DNA of 64,000 bases, taken from CAWGHZ01 sp963822575. GTDB lineage: Bacteria; Pseudomonadota; Alphaproteobacteria; MPNO01; DASWLB01. The number at the start of each line of letters is the position of its first letter. Positions within the stretch are counted from its first letter, which is position 1. The stretch spans positions 248,001 through 312,000 of the forward strand of contig CAWGHZ010000004.1 in NCBI GenBank assembly GCA_963822575.1, given 5' to 3'. Under the pieces are notes generated by a model. It ran no database searches and was not told the origin of the DNA. It saw nothing but the letters and a program-made list of their open reading frames with translations. The position numbers and the translations under genes were made by a program. Positions 37,475 through 45,822 of the stretch are shown here, piece after piece.

Positions 37475-38193
37475 CGGTTATCCCCATGAGGTTCGGCGTT
37501 GCGAGTGAAAGAGCGGGAAGGGCAGGCGCCGGACAAAGCTTGTTCCTCCCGCGCTGGTTGCGCATGGGGCTCGCGTTCGGGTGTTTGAAGGCGCTCGCGC
37601 AACGGGCGGTGTTGGGCCGCTTCGCGGTCACTGTTCGCTCGCACGGATGCGCCGCTATTCCGCTGCGTTCCAGCGCAGCTAGGCGGCAAGGTTGGCGTCG
37701 ATGGCGATGTTCGGCCGTTGTTTGGAGGCGACGGGCTGACCTTCCGGCGCCGCGCCGCTAACGCTACGCGCTCCGCTCCCGCTCGCGCGGCGGCTCATTG
37801 CACAAGGGCGGCTCGAAGGTTCGCGACGCGCTTTCGGCGCGGGGCTAGTACACGGCAGCGGTGCCGTCGGACAAGCGCCGCAGGATGATGCGGTCGGGCT
37901 CCGCTTGCGGCGTAGCGTAGTTGGCGGCGAGGTAGTCGCCAAACTCGCGGGCGATCAAGTTGCTGGTTATATTCAGTATCCCTGCGTGAAGGCGCCTGCG
38001 AAGCAGGCGGGGCGGACAGGTTCAGCACCACGTTCGGCTCCGCTCGGCAGCTCTCCACCGCTACGCGCTATTTCAGGAAGTTCGCTACCGCGTTCTGGCA
38101 GGGCACGAAGCTCGCGCCGTTCAGCGCTAAGCGCCTCACCGGCTGCAAGGGCAGGGCTCCGGCTCACCGTTCAGCGGCGTTCCGGGCGTTCAC
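37471..38193 (-). pseudogene. hypothetical island gene upstream of RepA (frameshifts and stops)
   Basis: The GTG at 38193 overlaps the upstream TGA, and the terminal TGA overlaps the RepA ATG, so it was translationally coupled on both sides. Readable pieces are LQPVRRLALNGASFVPCQNA, NLIAREFGDYLAANYATPQA (echoing the RepA start) and a Gln/Glu-rich end EAAQHRPLRERLQTPEREPH. An in-frame TAG lies at 38068-38070 and others are likely. No family is recognised. Confidence 0.3.
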
Positions 38194-38463
38194 AGGATGC
38201 GCTCCACGCTGATTTCCACCGGCTTCCGGCGGCTGCCGGCGGAAGGGCTGCAGTCGGGCTGCGGTATGGTGGGCGAAGGCGGCTAGCGCGCCGTAAGCTA
38301 CGGGTACGGCTGGGGCAGTTGGTTGATTTCGGGGATAACAACCACAGGCTGGCTCCGCTTCTTGGGCGGCAGACGGAGATGGTGATTTCCAGCGGCTCCG
38401 ACGCAGCCGCAGGCTGCGGGGCGGGGTAAGGTGGGGAACCGGGGCGTGGGATGGAGGGTTCAC
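38190..38463 (-). CDS. small Pro-rich hypothetical protein (frameshifted)
   Basis: GTG 38463 overlaps the preceding gene's TGA. The most protein-like path reads PAPQPAAASEPLEITISV, then after a break PVVVIPEINQLPQPYP and ends KPVEISVERIL, with in-frame TAGs at 38283-38285 and 38298-38300. An alternative continuous frame encodes an Arg/Ala-rich 99-residue product. No family is recognised. Confidence 0.25.
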
Positions 38464-38619
38464 ACGTCCCGGCGCTCGATTGTTACCCTACCGGCTGCTC
38501 CTGGAGCCGGCTCAGCGGTTGCGTTCACGGGCATGGCGCGTTCCGCGAGTACCGGTTTCTCGGAATGTTGCTTGATGGTTGCTCGCGCGCGTTGCGCCGT
38601 TTGTTCGTTTGGTCTCCAT
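38460..38619 (-). CDS. small hypothetical protein (frameshifted)
   Basis: ATG 38619 opens METKRTNGATREQPSSN. After a break the end PVNATAEPAPGAAGRVTIER runs to a TGA that overlaps the next gene's GTG. It is short, basic and of unknown role, and part of the coupled minus-strand operon. Confidence 0.25.
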
Positions 38620-38662
38620 GCTCGTGTTCTCCAGGAAAGCGCTCGCGCAGCGGGCGGGTTGG

Positions 38663-38868
38663 TTAAGTTTCCAAGTTGTTCGCTTTGGCGGGGATTGTTT
38701 CGCTTGCTGTTCGCAAGTTCTGCCTCAGCGCTCGGCACGTCTCGTGTATGCACTGGCGGGCGTGCGTGTATGGGTTGGTGTTGGTTCCGCCGAATACGTG
38801 TTTCAGAAGCGCTCAGTTACGTTCCAGAACCGGGATGCAAGGCGAACCAGGCGGTTTGGCGCGCTCAT
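38663..38868 (-). CDS. small hypothetical protein (frameshifted)
   Basis: ATG 38868 gives SAPNRLVRLASRFWNVT. After a break LLKHVFGGTNTNPYTHARQC and LRQNLRTASETIPAKANNLE continue to TAA. Cys and His are clustered (ARQCIHETC), but no known motif fits. It belongs to the same operon. Confidence 0.3.
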
Positions 38869-38890
38869 GCCGGCCGCTGCGTTGACGGCG

Positions 38891-39468
38891 TTACGTCCGC
38901 CGCTTCCTGCCGATCAAACTCGGGATCGTTAGCGTTGTGGCTGTTGCGAAGAACGGCGTTGCAGTCGCTAGAATGCGCTTCGCGTCGGCAACGGCGAGGG
39001 TGTTGAGTTGGGCGCGGCGCTGGGCCTCCGGGCTATTCTTGCTGGCGTAATCGTTAAGCGTGCGCAGCGCGAACTCGCTGGAGCTTCCGTGCATGGCGCG
39101 GATCAAGCGATCTTGCTCGCGGAGTGTGGCGTAGTTGCGAGCGGCTTCCTCCGGCGTTTCGATCACATTCGGCGGGCCGCTCTCCGGCACCTGGATTTCA
39201 ATGCGCGGCTGCGCCTCGCCGGACATGGCTTCGCGCATCGCGGCCGTTAGCTGTTCCTCCGGCTCGACGATGCGCACGCCGTTCCGGCCGCGAGCTTGCT
39301 GGAGCATCATTTCGTCGTGGCTCAGCTCGACCGCTACATCGGTGCGCCGCTTAGCATCGGCTAGAATGCGGGCTTCGTGCTCGGCTCGCTCTCGGCGGGC
39401 CGCTTCGGCTGGGCGTTGGGATCAACCCAACGCATCTGTTCGGTGACGACGTTCTTGATCCTGCTCAT
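38891..39468 (-). CDS. hypothetical phage-satellite-like protein (frameshifted once)
   Basis: ATG 39468 shares its A with the TAA stop of the upstream gene, so the two are coupled. MSRIKNVVTEQMRWVDPNAQ is followed, after a break near 39410, by a continuous charged helical protein: RAEHEARILADAKRRTDVAV, LSHDEMMLQQARGRNGVRIV and AQRRAQLNTLAVADAKRILA, ending GRKRRT. It is about 190 residues and probably alpha-helical. No family is recognised. Confidence 0.45.
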
Positions 39469-39890
39469 TACACGGGTTCCCCCTGAAAGTTTGTAAGGAC
39501 TTCGCGGCAACGGCGTTCATGCTCCGCCGCTTTCTCGAACACATTGAACTTCTGCTAGTTGGCGTCGCGCTCGAAGTTGGCCATGCTGCTTGCTGGGCGT
39601 CGATGGCGGCTTTCCAGGCGCGCGCGGCTTCGGCCGCTTGCACGTTAGCCGGCACGGCGCAGCGCCTTCGGCGGAAGCGGCGGCTGATACGTACGTGCGG
39701 CGCGGTCCGACAAAGCCTGCAACCAATCAATATCGACTAAGGCGAACCTCGGGGCCGTGCTCGACGTGATGACAATCAAACCATCCCGCTCGGCTTGTTC
39801 GAAAAACTCCCGGCTCCGCGCGAATAGGGCACGGGTGCTGACGTGTTCCGGCTCCGCCCCGCCTCGTGTTTTCAGATTGTAAGTCCTCAA
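39468..39890 (-). pseudogene. hypothetical protein with weak Phd-antitoxin-like start (decayed)
   Basis: TTG 39890 with GGGAGG 5 nt upstream begins RTYNLKTRGG and HVSTRALFARSREFFEQAER with DGLIVITSSTAPRFALVDID. This faintly resembles the Phd/YefM layout (short strand, helix, repressor strand). The rest is VQAAEAARAWKAAIDAQQAA and NVFEKAAEHERRCREVLTNF in shifting frames, with TAG at 39555-39557. The antitoxin idea is weak, since no toxin partner is visible. Confidence 0.3.
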
Positions 39891-40721
39891 AGGAGCCTCC
39901 CAAGGCATTCTTCCTCATACGGTATGTGGGGGTCGTGCTCGACGGCGTCAAGCGCCCAATGCACATTTCTCTGATTATGTCAACCGCTCTTTCGCAGGGC
40001 TATCTAGCGTTTCTAACTCTACATCTTGTGGTGGTGGAGCGCATGGGCACTACACCTAGAAAAGCGCCGGCGGAGCCGGCGGGGCGGGTTTGGGTTCCTG
40101 GCCGGTCGCGATGGGCTTCGCGATCAACCGGACCAGCAAATCCGGGCGTTTCCGACCGAACCCCGCTCGCTTCGCTCGCGACCCGGCGGCGCGCCCGTCG
40201 CGATCCGGAAAGCCGCCGTCAGCATGGGTTTGGCCCAGGGCGACATGCGAGGCCGACGCGAATTTCTTCCCGGCCCCCGGGTCGAGGTGCTGAACGGCGG
40301 CGGCACTGCCGTCCACAAACGCCGAAGGCTCCGCTTGGAGCGCCCCGCCCGGGCGCAGCCCGGCGGCTGGCGCGACGGGGCCCCATTGGTCATTGGGCAG
40401 GCTCCGTCTGGGACGGCCTTCGGCCCTGCCCCACTAATACGTGATCAGTGGGGGAGGGCTCAGAAGCCTAGGATTTTGCGGGTCTCCGGCGGCGCGTGGT
40501 CCCGGCGGGACCATCTGGGACCACGGACGCGGGGATGCTGCGCTGCGGCATGGCCGGCGGCGGGCTGGTCAGGTCTCGGGCGGGGCGGCCCGCAGGTCGG
40601 TGCGCGGGCGCTCTTGGCCGGCTGTGGCTACGCTGTGCAAGAGGTCGCCCGGCGGCGGTAATAGCGGCGGCTGCCGATGTGCGATCCCGCTCCGAGGGCG
40701 CGCTGTGCGGCCGGGCGGTCG
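39891..40721. other. island region without a convincing gene
   Basis: About 830 bp between the coupled operon and the integrase. Open frames exist on the minus strand (for example 40056-40316), but none has a family resemblance or a good start. It contains a cluster of three GGGACCA heptamers, one inverted (40497-40503) and two direct (40507-40513 and 40517-40523), which suggests a binding region for the recombinase or an accessory factor. Confidence 0.4.
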
Positions 40722-42060
40722 TCAAACTGCCTCCGTCGGTGCGTGTGCGTGGTCGGCAAATGCTCCAGGGCCGGCGGCCAGTTCTTCCCTCTCGCGAACA
40801 CCCGGCGGGGGGAGGGCCAGCCGAATGGCCATGGCCTCGCGAAGCCAGTCCGTGACGCGCTGCTGTGAGGGGCGCAGGGCGTCCACGTCCCGCCCGATGT
40901 ATCCTCCTGTCACGTCCGCCTTGGGCAGGGCATGGTTGACCAGGAGCTTGACGTGGTAGGGGTTCAGGCCCGCCGCTGCCGCTGCGCTGATATAGGTGTT
41001 CCGCAAGCTGTGGATGCTGAACGGGACCGTAAAGCCGTTTCCGCGCGATGGCTTCGGCTCGGTCACATGGCCGGACTTACTGAACGCGGGAAAGAGCCAT
41101 TCGGAAGGGCTGCGCCCCGCCCTTCGGGCGTCCTCGGCGTTGGCGTCGATCCGGGCGCGGATCAGGTCCACAAGCCAATCGCTCAGGGGTAGGGTGAAGG
41201 CGCGCTTGGAGCCGCCTTCGGCTCGGGGATGTTGAGGGTGGCGTTCTCAAGGTCCAGGTCCGCCAGTCGCACCTTGCCAATGGTGTCCGCCGAAGCCCAG
41301 TGAACACGCCCAACAGGTAGTAGTCCCGGCGGACGGTGTTGGTGAGCGCCATGACTTCCCGATACCACTGCGGAAGGCTGGCCAGCGGGATGGCGCGGTC
41401 GCGCCGTTCCTCCGGGAACCAGTCAACGTTCTGGGTCGGGCTGTCGGGCAGTTCTGGGTGCTGGCGGCGGGCGCGGTTCCATGCGGCGCTGAATATGCGG
41501 AAGACGTGGTTGGCGGCGTAAGGGTGTTGGGCTCCGATCCGCCGGTGTGCTGCATACACTTCAGGTCGGGTGAAGGTCGCCAACGGGCGGTCAAGCCAGC
41601 CGTCCGGCAGGTACTTCTTCGGCAGGTACACGTAATCCGTCTCAGTGCGCGGTGAGCGCGTCTTGGAAGCCAAGTGCAGGTCCAGGGCTTCCCGGAGGGT
41701 GATGGCTTCCCACGGGGCTCCGGGGGCCTTGTGTCGAGGGTCGAGGCCGGCCGCGAGCATGTCGCGCGCCTCCCGCGCGGCTTCTTCCATAGCCTCCACC
41801 GGGTCCGGCAGGGTGATGTGCAGCGTGCCGGGCTGAGGGCCGGTCGGGGACGGGGCCAAGGCGTCGAGGCTCACTGGTTCGCCCAGCTTCCCGAGGGGGC
41901 GGGAGCGCCACTGGCCGGTGGCCTTTTCCTTGAAGCGGTATTCAGCAAACACGCCGGCCTTACGGGCGCGGAAGCGGAGGCCGGGCACAGTTGGATGGCT
42001 GAGGGTGTCGCCTTCCTTCATCCGGTTGAGGTCGCGGCGAAACTTGTCGAGGCGGGCCAT
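40722..42060 (-). CDS. tyrosine recombinase/integrase (frameshifted twice)
   Basis: Starting ARLDKFRRDLNRMKEGDTLS, it has the arm-binding N-terminus (RPLGKLGEP) of tRNA-targeting P4-like integrases and a SAM-like core-binding domain (LREALDLHLASKTRSPRTET). The catalytic residues are spread over three frames: Arg in FTGLRR, His and Arg in HSLRNTY, His in NHALPK and the nucleophile Tyr in VTGGYIG. Breaks lie near 41300 and 41180. With both joins repaired it is a full protein of about 445 residues. It reads away from attR, 118 bp inside it, and should catalyse island integration and excision. Confidence 0.85.
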
Positions 42061-42114
42061 CGCGGGTTCCTCCGATGCTTGGTCCCAGGACCATGGAGGG
42101 GCTGAAAACTGCCC

Positions 42115-42132
42115 GGGACCACGTCGGGACCA
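42115..42132. promoter_or_regulatory. candidate recombinase arm-type site, right
   Basis: GGGACCACGTCGGGACCA: the same 11-bp-spaced GGGACCA pair as at 27905-27922, here between the integrase start and attR. An inverted copy TGGTCCC lies at 42080-42086. Confidence 0.5.
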
Positions 42133-42178
42133 TGGAAGAAACCCTTATCATACAATGGTTTTATAGGTCAACTGTTGT

Positions 42179-42224
42179 ATTCGTAATGCGAGGGTCGCAG
42201 GTTCGAATCCTGCAGGCGGCACCA
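42179..42224 (+). repeat. attR: right direct repeat of the island
   Basis: 46 nt identical to the 3' half of the tRNA-Thr gene apart from a normal 7-nt T loop (TTCGAAT). The 5' half of the tRNA is absent, so this is a displaced attachment site and not a tRNA gene. Confidence 0.85.
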
Positions 42225-42275
42225 TTCGCACCGCTCCCCGTCCGCTGCTATGATGGCGTGCGAGGGGAGGCGGCC

Positions 42276-42743
42276 ATGCCGAAGACGCCCAAGATGCCGC
42301 GCACGCGCAAGACGCCGATGAAATTCGCCATCGCGACGGTTCGCGACACCGCATTCGCCGGCGGCGGGCTCAGGCCGGTGTTCGAGTATCGCGACCTCGG
42401 CGTCGGCGACGCGACCGGCGGGCGGTACGGCGCGCACGTGATCCGCGCCAGGCGCCGCCTCGGCAAGCCGATGGGCCGGCACCGCCACCGGCTCGACTTC
42501 CAGCTCGTCTACATCCTCAAGGGCTGGGCCAAGTTCTTCTACGAGGGCGAGGGCGAGTTCACCGTGCGCAAGGGCGACTGCGTGCACCAGCCGCCCGGCA
42601 TCGTGCACGACCTGATCGACTATTCCGCCGATCTCGAAATGCTGGAGATCACCGCACCGGGCGAGTTCGCGACCGAGGCCGCGCCGGCGCGCACGACGGC
42701 GCGGCGCCGCTCGCAAGCCGCCCGCACGCGCCGCACCGCATAA
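42276..42743 (+). CDS. cupin-domain protein
   Basis: A 155-residue protein with a basic N-terminus (KTPKMPRTRKT) and a single cupin barrel: GKPMGRHRHRLDFQLVYILK (metal-ligand His region) and VRKGDCVHQPPGIVHDLIDY. The ATG is preceded by GAGGGGAGG. It lies 20 bp upstream of a carboxymuconolactone-decarboxylase-like gene on the same strand, so both may serve one pathway. The basic tail is unusual but has no clear meaning. Confidence 0.75.
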   Translation: MPKTPKMPRTRKTPMKFAIATVRDTAFAGGGLRPVFEYRDLGVGDATGGRYGAHVIRARRRLGKPMGRHRHRLDFQLVYILKGWAKFFYEGEGEFTVRKGDCVHQPPGIVHDLIDYSADLEMLEITAPGEFATEAAPARTTARRRSQAARTRRTA

Positions 42744-42762
42744 CGACACGCGAGGGGGACAC

Positions 42763-43191
42763 ATGGCCGGGAAGCTGCCCAAGGCGCTTCGGAAATACGT
42801 CGACAAGTACTACGTGCCGTCGTTCGGCGAATTCCCGCTGTTCCCGAACCAGCGCATGACGCTGGGCGCCGAGCTCGCGCCCGCGTTCACCGAGGCGCTC
42901 GAGGCGTTCCGCGCCGAGGCGCTCTACGAAGGCGCTCTCGACGACAAGACCAAGCAGCTCATGGCGCTGTCGCATCTGGCCGCGCGCGCCTCGGCCGGCA
43001 CGTACTGGCACGCCAAGGCGGCGCGCAAATACGGCGCGACCTGGGCCGAGCTGCACAAGGCGGTCGAGATCGCCGCCTTGTTCAACGGGTTCTCGGCGAT
43101 CAACGAGGGCGGCCAGGCGCTTGTCCGGCTGTGGCGCGAGGAGCAGGAGGCGAAGGGCAAGAAGGTCAAGGCGCCGAAGGGGCGGAACTGA
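42763..43191 (+). CDS. carboxymuconolactone-decarboxylase/AhpD-fold protein lacking the CxxC
   Basis: A 142-residue all-helical protein. The core KQLMALSHLAARASAGTYWH and ATWAELHKAVEIAALFNGF match the CMD/AhpD fold, but the redox Cys pair is replaced (ASAGTYWH). A peroxidase role is therefore unlikely and a decarboxylase- or lactonase-like role is more plausible. Its end overlaps the convergent DUF3095 gene by 26 bp. The start has a good GAGGGGG. Confidence 0.75.
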   Translation: MAGKLPKALRKYVDKYYVPSFGEFPLFPNQRMTLGAELAPAFTEALEAFRAEALYEGALDDKTKQLMALSHLAARASAGTYWHAKAARKYGATWAELHKAVEIAALFNGFSAINEGGQALVRLWREEQEAKGKKVKAPKGRN

Positions 43192-44350
43192 CCCGCCGCG
43201 CCATCGCCGCCTTGAGCCGCTCGGCGGCCTTGGCGTAGCCGCCGGCCGCGCCGTCGACGAAGTGCATGTGGTCCTTGGCGAACGGGTCGGGGACGAAGCA
43301 GGTCATCAGCGCCGCCGCCTGGCGGTGCAGGCCATAATCGGCGACGCCCTCCACCTCGGCGCGTTCGAGCGCGACCTCGATCCGGGCCACCAGGTCGGGC
43401 GTGCACTCCACGGTGAGCTTGAGCCCGTCGTCGTACTTGCGGAAGTCGGTGTTGGCGGCCGTCTCGCGGCGATAGACCCTGGGATTCAGGTTCTTGATGT
43501 TCGCGCCCAGCGCGAGGGCGAGCCGAAACACGCCGTGCTGGGCCAGGATGAACGCGCCCCACAGGACCGAAGGCCGGCGGCCGCGCGTCGTGCGCACCTC
43601 GAGGCCCAGGTTCCGCGGCGGCCAGACGACGGGCGGGCCTTCGGCCGGCACGGGGCTTCCGCCGCGCTCGGCGGTGGCGACGATGTCGAGGATGCGGCGC
43701 ACCAAAGCGGCGAAGGCGGCTTGGTCCACGCCGTCGCGCGGGCGCACGAGGAGCGAGACCACCTCGCCGCGCGCCAATTCGATCGGCCGGAAGCGGCAGG
43801 AGAGGCCGGTGAGGTCGGGCCTGGCACCCGGCCCGGCGGGCGGGACGGCGTAGCGCCCGGCCTTCATCTCGGCCTCGGCCCAGGCGATGCCGCCGCCCGC
43901 GAACATGGCGTAGGCGAGCTCGGGCGCGACGCGGAATCGGGCGACCGAAACCTCGCACCGGGCGGCGCGGATGTCGGCGACGGGCACCAGCGCGGCGCGG
44001 AGCGAGAGCCCCACCTCCTCCGCCGCCCAGACCTGCGCAGCGGCGAGCGCGCGCGCGGCCGGCGCGCGCCACGCATCGGGCACGGCGAAGGCCGCACCGT
44101 CGCCCGAGAACACGAAGGGGAAGGGCAGGCGGCCGATGGCGTTGGCGACGCCGGCGATCACGCTGGCGCCCACCACGTTGACCGCCTTGTAGCGCCCCTC
44201 GGCGATGGCGGCGGTCGAGTTCACCACGTCGGCGGTGCCGACCCACCACCCGGCGGGGAGGGGGGCGAAGCGCGCCTCGTCCGCCACCTCCTCGAACCGG
44301 TCGAAGGGCTGGAGCGAGTTGTAGAATTCGTCGGCGGGCATGGCCGGCAT
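43166..44350 (-). CDS. DUF3095 family protein
   Basis: A 394-residue soluble protein. It opens FYNSLQPFDRFEEVADEARF and continues VGTADVVNSTAAIAEGRYKA, FVFSGDGAAFAVP and GGIAWAEAEMKAGRY, the characteristic DUF3095 layout. The first half resembles nucleotide-cyclase-like domains (ADVVxST, GDG), but the catalytic activity is unproven. It is followed by argB on the same strand 13 bp upstream of its start, so they may share a transcript. Confidence 0.8.
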   Translation of the reverse strand: MPAMPADEFYNSLQPFDRFEEVADEARFAPLPAGWWVGTADVVNSTAAIAEGRYKAVNVVGASVIAGVANAIGRLPFPFVFSGDGAAFAVPDAWRAPAARALAAAQVWAAEEVGLSLRAALVPVADIRAARCEVSVARFRVAPELAYAMFAGGGIAWAEAEMKAGRYAVPPAGPGARPDLTGLSCRFRPIELARGEVVSLLVRPRDGVDQAAFAALVRRILDIVATAERGGSPVPAEGPPVVWPPRNLGLEVRTTRGRRPSVLWGAFILAQHGVFRLALALGANIKNLNPRVYRRETAANTDFRKYDDGLKLTVECTPDLVARIEVALERAEVEGVADYGLHRQAAALMTCFVPDPFAKDHMHFVDGAAGGYAKAAERLKAAMARRVSSAPSAP

Positions 44351-44363
44351 GGGGGCCTTCCGC

Positions 44364-45305
44364 TCAGCGCCGGGCGGCGTCGTCCCGGCGGATCAGCGTG
44401 CCGAGGCCGAGCTCGGTGAAGATCTCGAGGAGGATCGCGTGCGGCACACGCCCGTCGAGGATCACCGCGGCCTCGACGCCGGCTTCGACCGCGGCGACGC
44501 AGGTCTCGACCTTGGGGATCATGCCGCCCGAGATGGTGCCGTCGGCGATCATGGCGCGGGCCTGGTCGGCGGTCATCTCGGCGACGAGCTTGCCCGCCTT
44601 GTCGAGCACGCCCTTCACGTCGGTGAGCATCAGGAGCCGGCGCGCCGCGAGCGCCGCCGCCACCGCGCCCGCCGCCGTATCGGCGTTGATGTTGTAGGTG
44701 GTGCCGTCCTTGCCGAGCCCGATCGGCGCGATCACCGGGATAACATCGGTGCCCCTGAACGCCTCGATCACGTGCGGGTTGACGCGCGCCGGCTCGCCGA
44801 CGAAGCCGAGGTCGAGCACGCTCTCGATGTTGGAGTCCGGATCGCGCCGCGTGCGGGTCAGCTTCTCGGCCTCGATCAGCCCGCCATCCTTGCCCGACAG
44901 CCCGACCGCCGAGCCGCCGGCCGCGTTGATGGCGGTGACGATCTGCTTGTTGATCGAGCCGGACAGCACCATCTCGACGATCTCGACCGTGGCCTGGTCG
45001 GTGACGCGCAAGCCGTCGACGAAGGACGACTTGATCTTCAGCCGCTCGAGCATCTGGCCGATCTGCGGCCCGCCGCCATGGACCACCACCGGGTTGATCC
45101 CGACCTGGCGGAGCAGCACCACGTCGCGGGCGAAGTCGCGCGCGAGGTGCGCCTCGCCCATCGCGTGGCCGCCATACTTCACCACGAAGGTCGAGCCCGC
45201 GTAGCGCCGCATGTAGGGCAGCGCCTCCGACAGGGTCTCGGCCTTCAGCAGGAACTCGGCCGGGATGTCGGCGCCCGGCGCGGCGGATTTCGCATTCGCA
45301 GCCAT
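44364..45305 (-). CDS. argB: acetylglutamate kinase
   Basis: A 313-residue amino-acid kinase of arginine synthesis that phosphorylates N-acetylglutamate. Landmarks are FVVKYGGHAM (ATP Lys), VVVHGGGPQIG, GLSGKDGGLI and GKDGTTYNINADTAAGAVA, ending SGGMIPKVETC. ATG 45305 follows AAAGGGG and gives the normal length; an upstream in-frame ATG at 45362 would add a non-conserved leader. An array of nine 11-bp repeats lies 55-153 bp upstream. Confidence 0.95.
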   Translation of the reverse strand: MAANAKSAAPGADIPAEFLLKAETLSEALPYMRRYAGSTFVVKYGGHAMGEAHLARDFARDVVLLRQVGINPVVVHGGGPQIGQMLERLKIKSSFVDGLRVTDQATVEIVEMVLSGSINKQIVTAINAAGGSAVGLSGKDGGLIEAEKLTRTRRDPDSNIESVLDLGFVGEPARVNPHVIEAFRGTDVIPVIAPIGLGKDGTTYNINADTAAGAVAAALAARRLLMLTDVKGVLDKAGKLVAEMTADQARAMIADGTISGGMIPKVETCVAAVEAGVEAAVILDGRVPHAILLEIFTELGLGTLIRRDDAARR

Positions 45306-45360
45306 GGCCCCTTTGTAATCGATCCCCTCGAACTCGCGAAACCGGCGCGGCTGGCGCTCC

Positions 45361-45458
45361 ATGTCGCCCGAATGTCGCCTCTATGTCGCCTCTAGGTAAC
45401 CTCTATGTCGCCTCAAGGTAACCCGTATGTCGCCCGATGTCGCCTCTATGTCGCCTCA
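45361..45458. repeat. nine tandem 11-bp repeats (iteron-like)
   Basis: Units start at 45361, 45372, 45383, 45394, 45405, 45416, 45427, 45437 and 45448. Seven carry ATGTCGCC, and two (45394, 45416) carry the variant AGGTAACC in the same phase. A further ATGTCGCC is at 45480. The regular helical-turn spacing puts every unit on the same DNA face. It lies between argB and the IS1595-like element. Confidence 0.85.
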
Positions 45459-45615
45459 TAAGCCCTTGATCTCGAATGAATGTCGCCTCAAACGGCGGAA
45501 GATGGGGTCCGGGCGACACATCGGGCGCCCGCCATCCCGCCCTCGATGCGCCCTTCGCCTATACAGGTATTTTATCCTATTTTCAGGCAATTCTATACTT
45601 GACTGAACAGGCACG

Positions 45616-45822
45616 ATGCGCCACCTACTAGATCGACAGGCCGGCGTTTGCGCTGAGATTACGCCCGAGATGATTGAGGCTGGCGTTGATGCGTTTTTGG
45701 AGTTTGGCGGGGGCGAGGAGTTGGCTGCAACAGACCCCGCTCTGGTGGTATCCCAGATTTTTCGAGCGATGCGAGGTGCTGTTTCACGACATGCTCGCCG
45801 AGCAACTGAATGCGCCGTGTAG
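45616..45822 (+). CDS. small hypothetical protein
   Basis: The core AEITPEMIEAGVDAFLEFGG followed by VVSQIFRAM resembles short alphaproteobacterial proteins with an ITPEMIEAG start and a I(Y/F)xAM end. It starts 8 nt inside the left terminal repeat of the IS1595-like element, and the second half overlaps the opposite gene. The last residues may be a frame artefact. Confidence 0.4.
   Translation: MRHLLDRQAGVCAEITPEMIEAGVDAFLEFGGGEELAATDPALVVSQIFRAMRGAVSRHARRATECAV

Larger units (their letters stand above)
27835..42178. mobile_element. 14.4-kb tRNA-Thr integrative island
   Basis: It is bounded by attL and attR and carries a tyrosine recombinase next to attR. The left half is a mosaic of small accessory genes, several visibly AT-richer than the chromosome. 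The right half is a coupled minus-strand operon ending in a RepA-like ATPase. No capsid, tail, relaxase or type IV secretion gene is seen, so it is more like a satellite or mobilisable island than a prophage or ICE. Nearly every gene in it carries a frame break or nonsense codon. Confidence 0.85.

Noticed and set aside
34053..39557. Amber recoding (TAG read as Gln) in the island's right half
   Set aside because: Many in-frame TAGs fit Gln, but TGA at Trp and Arg positions and a TAA also occur, and several island genes (DUF4238, SRAP, the 31465 gene) end properly in TAG. Transition-type decay explains all stop classes.
39468..39890. Phd/YefM antitoxin of a toxin-antitoxin pair
   Set aside because: The similarity is limited to the first 45 residues, the gene runs on well beyond antitoxin length and no toxin gene follows.
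40056..40316. Minus-strand gene between the island operon and the integrase
   Set aside because: It is open, but has no credible start signal or family resemblance and lies in GC-rich sequence where chance frames are common.
27835..42178. Complete prophage
   Set aside because: No capsid, portal, terminase, tail or lysis gene is recognisable, and the element is only 14.4 kb.
42179..42224. Second functional tRNA-Thr gene
   Set aside because: Only the 3' half is present; the sequence before it does not pair with the acceptor or form a D arm. It is attR.
45361..45490. CRISPR array
   Set aside because: The repeats are only 11 bp and contiguous, with no spacers of 30 nt or so and no cas genes nearby.
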